A program made the position numbers and the translations under genes. A stretch of DNA of 64,000 bases, taken from positions 3,162,001-3,226,000 of the forward strand of contig OZ243980.1 of assembly GCA_965214875.1 (NCBI GenBank), written 5' to 3'. The stretch is from CBDAUN01 sp965214875. Lineage in GTDB: Bacteria; Pseudomonadota; Gammaproteobacteria; Arenicellales; JAJDZL01. Each line of letters starts with the position of its first letter. The first letter of the stretch is position 1. Positions 54,192 to 60,883 of the stretch are shown in pieces. The notes below the pieces were generated by a model. It saw only the letters and a list, made by a program, of their open reading frames with translations. It made no database searches and was not told where the DNA came from.

Positions 54192-54692
54192 GGCGCTCAC
54201 CCATAAAGACTTATGGGAAAAAACGCCTCAGAGGCGAGTGATATGAACCAGATGATTTGATTAAAGATGACGTCGCCGAGATTAACAGAACCCATTTCGT
54301 AGACGGCGGAACGCTAAAAGAAATAACGATGCATATGTATGCTGGGAATATTCTAAAGTCTGAGCGAATGCTTGAGAGTCGAGGCTGGGCAAGGCACTGC
54401 GAGCGCAGAATTGGACCAAGATCGCAACGAAACGAACGAATGAGAAAACAAAGAGAAGCGAAGACGTCTACCTATGGTTTCCGCAGTAATTCCGCAGTGA
54501 GAAAAATGCGGCACATGCGGCACATAACTCGTTACTGACCCCCTTGTCACGCACACTCGGGTGACACAGGGAGCTGTAACGGGGGAATGCCGTACATGCC
54601 GCATGTGCCGCAGGTTAAGATGACCGAGAGGGTTTGGGAAGGTTAGCAACCTTGCACCTTCAGGGTCAAGGGGGTAGTATCGCCGGCCCGAA
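54192..54692. other. Island spacer with structured repeats, no certain gene
   Basis: Follows the integrase relic. It starts with a hairpin (CCCATAA/TTATGGG at 54200-54217 inside GGCG/CGCC). A 93-codon frame at 54257-54538 has no recognisable domain and is doubtful. A large nested palindrome occupies 54508-54611. Confidence 0.45.
54508..54611. repeat. Nested palindrome, about 104 bp
   Basis: Perfect outer 15-bp arms GCGGCACATGCGGCA (54508-54522) and TGCCGCATGTGCCGC (54597-54611). Inside are GTTAC/GTAAC, CCCCC/GGGGG and GTCAC/GTGAC pairs, so the whole region can fold into one branched or nested stem. The 5' arm itself is a direct repeat of GCGGCACAT. Confidence 0.7.
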
Positions 54693-55471
54693 TCAGTTAC
54701 TGGTGCAACCCTGAGATGTGCGCCAAGCGGCAGGCTTGATCCACTTGAAGATCGTGTCATCGGTCAGGCGGCCGTCAATCGATTGGCCGTTAGGCTCCAA
54801 TGTGCCCGTCCGCTTCCATACGTTCTTTCTGTTCCGCGCCCCGCACAGGCACGCAGTGATCGCGGCCCTATCGCCACCAAAGGCATAGCACCCACCCGCC
54901 CAATCGGAATGGCCAATGTCACCATAGTGACCGAGGGCCCGGTTGAAATTGGTTTCATTAAAATCGGTCCGGAAGCATTCATACGCGACTTCGTAAACCG
55001 CGCCGTTGAAGGTTACATAGAGTCTTATCCAGTGGCGTTTGCCGGGATTCAGGCCAGTTAGGTTCACGGTTGTCGCTGAAAAACTATTGACATTATTGAC
55101 GGTTGCGAGGGAATTCGCCCCACCGCTACCTCCTTCCTGACTGTACTGATAAGAGACCGACAAGGATGTAGCATCCGACGGAGCATTTGAGAGACGTTTT
55201 AAAGTAGCCAAAGTTGCTCCAAATAAGGAAACATCAGCCGTTGTTGTTGTCAGGTTCGATATCGCCTGAAACGATAAGTTGCCGGCAGTTCGGGTTATCC
55301 CGGGCGGACAGGAGGCCTGCTGCGATGCCTTGCCGTCAAACGCGGTTACCCAATCGACCTGCGCCATCGCTGGCGGTGTCACTGTGAGGGCCACCAGTGC
55401 GACGGCGAGTAGGGTTAGTCTAGCGAATAAACGAGGGGGGGGGGGGGGAGCAATGTCTTGAACCCTTTCAT
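54693..55471 (-). pseudogene. Cassette E: FN3-like Cys-rich exported protein, phase OFF
   Basis: ATG at 55471 with AGAGG upstream, then MKGFKTLL and 14 C. At 14 C the ATG frame terminates at a TAA about 20 bases beyond the tract; at 12 or 15 C it joins RLFARLTLLAVALVALTV, a signal peptide ending PPAMAQ, and a mature domain to 54693. The mature part has an FN3-like region (TTVNLTGLNPGKRHWIRLYV) and a C-terminal GGCYAFGGDRAAITACLCGA module shared with cassette D. No cassette terminal repeat was recognised on either side; upstream it abuts an IS481 copy. Confidence 0.65.
55435..55448 (-). repeat. Poly-C tract (14) in cassette E, out of frame
   Basis: Fourteen C on the coding strand between the ATG and the signal-peptide core; 12 or 15 would be in frame. 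Confidence 0.8.
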
Positions 55472-55632
55472 GTTTCTATCCTCTATGAAAATCAATTTGT
55501 AACTACTCTCCCCATAAAAAAACCGATGTAGCGGGTTGAGTGTTTCTCCACTGGTTTGAAGTGTTGCTGTATTTTACAGTTTTTCTTCCAGTATTGTACT
55601 GGTTTGTAAGGGTTCACTACATATGAGACTTT

Positions 55633-56358
55633 TCAGGCAGCAAGCGCGCTTTGGTTGAAGTTTTCATTATACGCCTGCATGGGCGTGCGTTGTCCGAGCG
55701 CCTGATGCGGCCGGTAGTCGTTGTAGAAGCGCTCGAATTTGGCCAGTTCGACGTTGAGGGCGCCGACGCTCAGCTCGCCGTCGTAGAACTGGTGGAACTC
55801 GTAGCGGCCGGCCGCGTTGGCGCGCTCGACGCAGCCATTGCAAATGGGGCTTCTGGGCGGCAGCACGAACAGGGCGATGCCGCGCCGCTGGCAGGCGGTC
55901 TCGAACTCGGCCATGAATTCGCTGCCGCCGTCGACCTGCACCGACTCGATATCGAACGGCGCCTGGCGGATCAGGTGGTCCAGGAACGTCGAGGCGCAGG
56001 CGGCGGTGGCGCGCGAGTAGGCGCGGATCTTGGCGCGCCCCCAAAGCGGAAAGCGCTGCCGCGCCTGGCGCACCAGCTCGAGCTCGGCGGCGGTCCACTG
56101 GCGCCGCCGCACCCGGCAAGGACGGCGGCAGCGGTCGGCCAGGGCGCGGACGCCCTGATCGCGCAGGCGCCGCTTCCAGCGGTAGAGCGTCGCCCGGGAG
56201 CAGCCGATCGCCTTCAGGGCGGTCGCTTCGGTCGCGCCCTCGAGGCGAAGCTGGTCGAACAGCGCGAGATTGTCGAAGCGCTCGGCGGCCTGCGGCGAAA
56301 GTTCGTCGCGGATCGCGTCGAGGCGATAAAATTTGCGGTGCGGATATTTGATTTGCAT
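55633..56358 (-). CDS. IS481-like transposase lacking part of the catalytic core
   Basis: A 241-residue open frame. The N-terminal HTH region and the C-terminal part (VQVDGGSEFMAEFE, VERANAAGRYEFHQ, YNDYRPHQALGQRTP, NENFNQSALAA) are intact. An in-frame deletion joins WGRAKIR directly to AYSRATAAC, removing about 100 residues including the QIDH segment with the first catalytic Asp. It cannot catalyse transposition but may still bind the termini, so it could act as a repressor-like truncated transposase; that is inference. Confidence 0.75.
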   Translation of the reverse strand: MQIKYPHRKFYRLDAIRDELSPQAAERFDNLALFDQLRLEGATEATALKAIGCSRATLYRWKRRLRDQGVRALADRCRRPCRVRRRQWTAAELELVRQARQRFPLWGRAKIRAYSRATAACASTFLDHLIRQAPFDIESVQVDGGSEFMAEFETACQRRGIALFVLPPRSPICNGCVERANAAGRYEFHQFYDGELSVGALNVELAKFERFYNDYRPHQALGQRTPMQAYNENFNQSALAA

Positions 56359-56427
56359 AGCGCTATCTCCCGCCTTTCGGCTGATGGATTTTTGTTAGGC
56401 ACTATGCTACCTGAAAAATTTTCGCGC

Positions 56428-56472
56428 GCCCGCTCTTCCCCTTCGGACTACGTCCTACGGGGAAGAGCGGGC
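56428..56472. repeat. Subterminal hairpin of IS481-like element (copy at 56.4 kb)
   Basis: Arms GCCCGCTCTTCCCC and GGGGAAGAGCGGGC pair perfectly (14 bp) around TTCGGACTACGTCCTAC. The arms differ from the 51.3-kb copy at several positions, all compensated. Confidence 0.8.
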
Positions 56473-56558
56473 AGTCTCACATGTATCTGAACCCGGACAC
56501 ATCCGCTCGCCGTCATGCAGAACGACAGCCAAGCGATTGATCAAAATCCTCCCAGGTA

Positions 56559-56906
56559 ATGCATCGTTCAGTTTTTGAACTGCATGCTTTCGGTCTCAAC
56601 CTCTGGGAGCAGCGGAATAGCCGCAATCAATTCCACCATTTGATAGTAATGCCTTCACAGGTGTTAAGCCTCAAAACCGATGACGCACGGATGCTCCAGC
56701 GCATGAAAAAACTCAAGCGGCTTGGTGCGCGAAAAACACCGATCGGAAACCTTCTTGCCCTGTGCGCCGACTGCATGGATCCAGATGACGCTGTTAATCA
56801 AATCGACTCCGATCTGGCGGATTTGCTGTATATTCCTGATCTGGATCTATCCAGTCTTGCACATTATGACACCGAAAATCAGCCCTCTGAGTACCCATAT
56901 CATTAG
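56559..56906 (+). CDS. Hypothetical protein upstream of ATPase-PIN pair
   Basis: A 115-residue acidic protein with no recognised domain; C-terminal half is Asp/Leu-rich (DDAVNQIDSDLADLLYIPDLDL). It ends 13 bp before the ATPase start on the same strand, so it may be the first gene of that operon, or the remains of a longer gene cut by the adjacent IS481 left end. No clear ribosome-binding site. Function unknown. Confidence 0.45.
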   Translation: MHRSVFELHAFGLNLWEQRNSRNQFHHLIVMPSQVLSLKTDDARMLQRMKKLKRLGARKTPIGNLLALCADCMDPDDAVNQIDSDLADLLYIPDLDLSSLAHYDTENQPSEYPYH

Positions 56907-56919
56907 CTTGAAAAATTCC

Positions 56920-58251
56920 ATGTCCAAAATACAAGAGCTGATTCTAGAGGATGTTCGGTGCTTCCAAGGCGAGCAACGCGGGAACATTCGACCGATCACC
57001 CTTTTGGTCGGGGAGAACAGCACTGGAAAAAGCACATTTCTTGCTTGCTTTTCAACGCTGCATCAAACTCAAACTTTAACACGGTTTGGTGAGTTTGATT
57101 TCAATGAAGAACCCTTTTCGATGGGGGCTTTCAGAGATATTGTACGGTCTCAACGGGGGCCAAGTGGGCGATTAAACCAGTTCAAGCTGGGTTACGGCAT
57201 ATCAAAAAATCGTAAGCATCCGACTCCTGACGAGATGGTCGTTACTTTTGAGGAACGGGGGTCTCAGCCGGCACCTGTCTCTTTTTTCTACCGGTTCGGC
57301 AAATCAGATTTCGTTGAAATCAAAAAACACCAACAAACCGAAAAAACTGAAATAAAGATACCCGATCTAAGCTTGAGAATTTCTACGCCATTTTCAGGCA
57401 TTCCTATTCACGATTTAGCCTACTACGAAGCTAGAGACGCGGGAAAACAAGACCTGAATTTCAAAAAGATACTCGCTTATATCAGTCGTTTGTATGGATC
57501 AAATGATTCTGACCTTAGCATAGGCATAATGAGGCAACTTTTTTATAGCGGCAGTAATTCACAAATCATCCCAGTGGCGCCCCTACGCGCCAAGCCTAAG
57601 CGAACTTATGACCCGGTTAGGGAAGGATACAGTTCTGATGGTGATCATATACCCATGATAATGATGAAACTGAACCGCTCGGAGAAGGGTCGTTGGCAGT
57701 CGCTACATGATGAATTGGTTAGATTCGGAAAAGATTCCAAACTTTTCACTGATATCAAGGTGAGACAGCATGGAAAACAAATCAGTGACCCATTCCAAAT
57801 TCAAGTTAAAGTCCAATCAGGCACTCATGCAAATATCATGGACGTGGGTTACGGCGTTAGCCAAAGCCTGCCAATACTGGTTGATCTCTTGTCAAAGGAA
57901 AGAAATGGATCAAGGTCAAAGATTTATCTTCTGCAACAACCTGAAGTGCATCTCCATCCCAGAGGACAAGCTGAACTTGCAAATCTGTTCGTTCGATGTG
58001 TAAAGCCAAACCGAAATCAGTTCCTAATTGAAACCCACAGTGATTACATCATTGATCGAATACGCTTTCTTGTGAGACAAAAACAGATCAAGCCTGAAGA
58101 TGTGTCCATCATATATTTTGAATCAAAAAAAAATTCCGTCGAAATGCACAATATTGGTTTGGATAAATCTGGAGAACTCAAAGACACACCAACGGGCTAT
58201 CGAGAATTTTTCTTGAAAGAAACTGATCGAGTATTGGGATTTAGCGATTGA
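56920..58251 (+). CDS. DUF3696-type AAA/ABC-like ATPase (possible defence protein)
   Basis: A 443-residue SMC/OLD-type ATPase. Walker A LLVGENSTGKST at residues 28-39; ABC-signature-like region DVGYGVSQSLPILVDLL; Walker B IYLLQQPEVHLHPRGQAEL; D-loop/H-loop LIETHSDYIIDRIR. It has no TOPRIM domain, unlike OLD nucleases. ATPases of this DUF3696/AAA_15 group are typically paired with an effector; here a PIN-domain gene starts 10 bp downstream. ATG at 56920 (MSKIQELILEDVRCF) fits the family, although the frame is open upstream. The surrounding island supports an accessory role. Confidence 0.85.
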   Translation: MSKIQELILEDVRCFQGEQRGNIRPITLLVGENSTGKSTFLACFSTLHQTQTLTRFGEFDFNEEPFSMGAFRDIVRSQRGPSGRLNQFKLGYGISKNRKHPTPDEMVVTFEERGSQPAPVSFFYRFGKSDFVEIKKHQQTEKTEIKIPDLSLRISTPFSGIPIHDLAYYEARDAGKQDLNFKKILAYISRLYGSNDSDLSIGIMRQLFYSGSNSQIIPVAPLRAKPKRTYDPVREGYSSDGDHIPMIMMKLNRSEKGRWQSLHDELVRFGKDSKLFTDIKVRQHGKQISDPFQIQVKVQSGTHANIMDVGYGVSQSLPILVDLLSKERNGSRSKIYLLQQPEVHLHPRGQAELANLFVRCVKPNRNQFLIETHSDYIIDRIRFLVRQKQIKPEDVSIIYFESKKNSVEMHNIGLDKSGELKDTPTGYREFFLKETDRVLGFSD

Positions 58252-58261
58252 GGCTGCACAC

Positions 58262-58708
58262 ATGTGCATTATTGTGGACGCGAACCAGATGGGTACATTT
58301 TTACGTGAACCAAGGAGGCCGGAAGTGGAGCCAATCCACAAATGGCTGGAGAAATCAGGTCGTCTAATTTACTCTGATGACGGGCAATTTAGAAGGGAAC
58401 TAGGTCATACTGCAAAACAAAAGCTCCAAGGATATGTGCAAGCTGGTGTTGCTAAGGGGATTCCGTCATCATCATTCCATGCGATAGAAGCAAATTATCA
58501 ATCGAATGAAAACGTCAAATCGGATGATGCGCATATTCTTGCCTTGGCAAAACATACCGGTGCAAGGCTATTGTTTACGGAAGACAAAAACCTTATTGAA
58601 GACTTCAAAAATAAGGATTTGATTAACAAGCCAAGGGGAAAAGTTTACAAAAACCAAGAACATGCTCACCTACTTTCAAATGATGCGTGCAAATCGTGGT
58701 TTCGATGA
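58262..58708 (+). CDS. PIN-like domain protein paired with ATPase
   Basis: A 148-residue protein with PIN-fold acidic residues: N-terminal MCIIVDANQMG, central SDDAHILALAKHTGA and C-terminal LLFTEDKNLIEDF, the pattern of Mg-dependent RNases such as VapC. GAGG lies 10 bases before the ATG. The tight coupling with an ATPase (10 bp) suggests a two-component ATPase-nuclease unit for abortive infection or similar; I do not recognise a named system. No separate antitoxin of the VapB type is adjacent. Confidence 0.75.
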   Translation: MCIIVDANQMGTFLREPRRPEVEPIHKWLEKSGRLIYSDDGQFRRELGHTAKQKLQGYVQAGVAKGIPSSSFHAIEANYQSNENVKSDDAHILALAKHTGARLLFTEDKNLIEDFKNKDLINKPRGKVYKNQEHAHLLSNDACKSWFR

Positions 58709-58737
58709 GATTCGTGTAAAGATTTGGCATCAGCATT

Positions 58738-58817
58738 CGTCCAATACGGTTTCACATATACGTCTATTACGGATTTTAAAGTCGTCCAATACGGTTTAAT
58801 TCAATCGTCTATTACGG
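58738..58817 (+). repeat. Iteron-like repeats CGTCYAWTACGG x4
   Basis: Four 12-bp units at 58738, 58761, 58783 and 58806, alternating CGTCCAATACGG and CGTCTATTACGG. Spacing is 23, 22 and 23 bp, two helical turns, so all face the same side. The composite repeats every 45 bp. Confidence 0.85.
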
Positions 58818-58977
58818 AATATAGCACGATTTGACTATTCCTTCCTTTCGGAACGTAGAGTGAGAATAGGAAGTTGGTCAGCGCAATTTACCGAACTTTT
58901 TCAACGCGTCGTGGGCGGTAAAAGCAAGGTAAAGTGCGCCATCGCAAAATGCTTATGCGGCACTGAATTTCAAATAT

Positions 58978-59457
58978 CTCGACTCCGATTCAAACCTCAA
59001 CACCACCTCAGAAGCGGTATTCGAAGCCCGGATCAGACCGAACCCGTGGTCAAAGTCGACCCGCACGCCGTCAAGATAGCTCATCCTGCCATCAATGAAA
59101 TCCACTTTCGTCTTGAACGTCTCCACCAGATGCTCCGGGTCGGAGCAATTCATGCGAATCTCAGGCGTGCTGACCATTTGCGGCAAGTCATCGAAGATAT
59201 CTTGCGCCGGCCTCGCCCCGCCGGCCACCAGCTCGCAAAGCCGAGCGGCGGCGTACATCCCATCGTCAAAACCGGGCCAGCGATCGGCAAAGAAAAAATG
59301 CCCGCTCATCTCGCCGCCAAACACCGCCCCGCATTCAGCCAGCTTCGATTTCATCAGCGAGTGTCCGGTCTTCCACATTATCGGCTTGCCCCCCGCCTCG
59401 ACTATCTCGCTATCCAAGGCGCGGGTGCACTTGACCTCGAAAACAATCTCCTTGCTG
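58978..59457 (-). pseudogene. Duplicated internal fragment of pgm (480 bp)
   Basis: Aligns without gaps to 60963-61442 (constant offset 1985) with a single visible mismatch (CCTCG versus CATCG near 59436). It encodes the third and part of the fourth domain of the phosphomannomutase (GGKPIMWKTGHSLMKSKLAE). Both ends run into unrelated sequence, so it is not expressed as a functional enzyme. The near identity means a very recent duplication or ongoing gene conversion. Confidence 0.9.
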
Positions 59458-59698
59458 CCGTGATTTCGACTCAGACATTACAACTCTAAATGCGGTCAAT
59501 ATATACTATCCATTCAATCGACTGGTGGATAGTCGCATATTCACTACGCAAGGCGGCTCAGTGACGGGTCAACTGATGCTATTCTAATCAGTATTGTGTA
59601 AGCAAATCTGTGCAATCAGCGTGGGTAAAGTGCAACATTGCCATAATTCGGCGTACCGAACAAAGTGATTTTTTGTAGCCTTACAAATTGAGGAAAAA

Positions 59699-59887
59699 AT
59701 GAACACTGGGAATTTGACAACTTACAAAAGCGAGTTGGATGAAGAGAAAATCAAAAGATCAGGGAGATCGAAGACAAAGAAAGACAGACAAGAACGAATC
59801 GTTTCAAATATCTATGGCTTAATGGGTTCGAAAAGCAAAGTAACGAAAGAAGAAATTAAAGAGGAGTTGAAACGCTTCTACGGGTAG
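59699..59887 (+). CDS. Small basic protein preceding Fic gene
   Basis: A 62-residue, Lys-rich, helical protein (KIKRSGRSKTKKDRQERIV, SKSKVTKEEIKEELKRFYG). It ends 9 bp before the Fic ATG, so the two are probably translationally coupled. Its size and place suit a cognate antitoxin, but the Fic-inhibition motif [S/T]xxxE[G/N] is not present, so that role is unproven. Confidence 0.55.
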   Translation: MNTGNLTTYKSELDEEKIKRSGRSKTKKDRQERIVSNIYGLMGSKSKVTKEEIKEELKRFYG

Positions 59888-59896
59888 TTGCGCCAG

Positions 59897-60505
59897 ATGA
59901 ATATCTTTGATCTTGTCGGTGGACGAGAAGATGACTCAGTGTATCAAGAACTTGAAAGAACAAACGGCATTAGGCACTACAATTTTCTTGATTCCATAAT
60001 TTCCGCCTCACTCGCCATCAGCAACCATGAAGTTTCAGAGACGCTGATCAAAGCTATCAATTTTCATGCGATTGCTTGCCTCCATGACAGTGCTGGAGAC
60101 TATAGGAATGTTTCGGTAACTGTTGGAAGCTACAATCCTCCTTCTTATGACCGCGTGCCGGTCTTGATGGAGGAGTTTGTTGCTACCGCAAATTATGTCT
60201 GGACAGATGCGGACCCCGTTGCATTGTCTTCATATGTGATGTGGGCAATCAATCATATACATCCGTTTGTCAATGGAAATAGTCGCACTTCAAGGGCAAT
60301 GTTTTTTTATGTTCTTTGCATGAAATTGAGCACAAAGCTAGAAATTCATTTGCCTGAGTTGATCAGAACAAGATTCAGATCAGATTACATAAACGCTTTG
60401 AAAGCAGTCGATGATTCTCTTGCTCAGTCATTAGACATAACGCCACTTGCCGATTTGATGAACCGAATTATTATTGAAGCGATCAGCCCCGCAATCGTCG
60501 GTTAA
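59897..60505 (+). CDS. Fic/Doc family protein
   Basis: A 202-residue protein with the Fic motif INHIHPFVNGNSRTSRAMFF (standard HPFxxGNGRxxR; here the second Gly of GNG is Ser). The His and both Arg are kept. The flap region VGSYNPPSYDRVPVLMEEFV and the helical core are recognisable. Fic enzymes transfer AMP or other phosphate groups to target proteins. ATG at 59897 is preferred; a TTG at 59888 overlaps the upstream stop. Located between two near-identical pgm segments, a sign of recent insertion. Confidence 0.85.
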   Translation: MNIFDLVGGREDDSVYQELERTNGIRHYNFLDSIISASLAISNHEVSETLIKAINFHAIACLHDSAGDYRNVSVTVGSYNPPSYDRVPVLMEEFVATANYVWTDADPVALSSYVMWAINHIHPFVNGNSRTSRAMFFYVLCMKLSTKLEIHLPELIRTRFRSDYINALKAVDDSLAQSLDITPLADLMNRIIIEAISPAIVG

Positions 60506-60883
60506 CATTCGAGCTTGTCTGATGGCGCATGGTATTTGAGATTATTTCCGAAAATCGCTACTGCATCAAAAGCGGCGAATCGATATTCACGGCGATCGCC
60601 GAGCCGGATACCGACATGCACTGTTCATGCCGAACGAAATCGTCCATTTGCGGCAAAGGATTCTGAGAAAGGTAATAAACGGAGAATTTCGCGTGAGATC
60701 GATTTTTTTCGCAAAAAATCAGTTTCCAAGAGAGAAAAGTCTACCCTGATGGGTAAGAACATCAGCTTAAAGAAAGTCGTTTCCTGCCGGTCGGGCAAGC
60801 AGCTTCATGAGGAGTCGCCGTCGATTCGACAACGGCAAGGCCAAGCTTGAAAACTCCAGGCGGATCCGCCGCATCCGCCCGAA
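60506..60883. other. Spacer between Fic and pgm, no gene seen
   Basis: About 380 bp with no protein family, RNA gene or repeat recognised; the open frame at 60515-60850 has no supporting features. Confidence 0.45.

Larger units (their letters stand above)
55605..56499 (-). mobile_element. IS481-like element with in-frame internal deletion (895 bp)
   Basis: Right end TGTAAGGGTTCACTACATAT at 55605, left end CATGTATCTGAACCCGGACA ending 56499. The transposase frame is intact but shortened. A second partial terminus-like TGTACTGGTTT lies just outside at 55594. Confidence 0.8.

Noticed and set aside
54508..54611. Integron attC site
   Set aside because: Length and folding are suggestive, but the end motif does not fit GTTRRRY with a matching RYYYAAC, and no integron integrase or cassette array is seen.
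58738..58817. CRISPR array
   Set aside because: Repeat units are only 12 bp with 10-11 bp spacers, alternate in two forms, and no cas gene is near.
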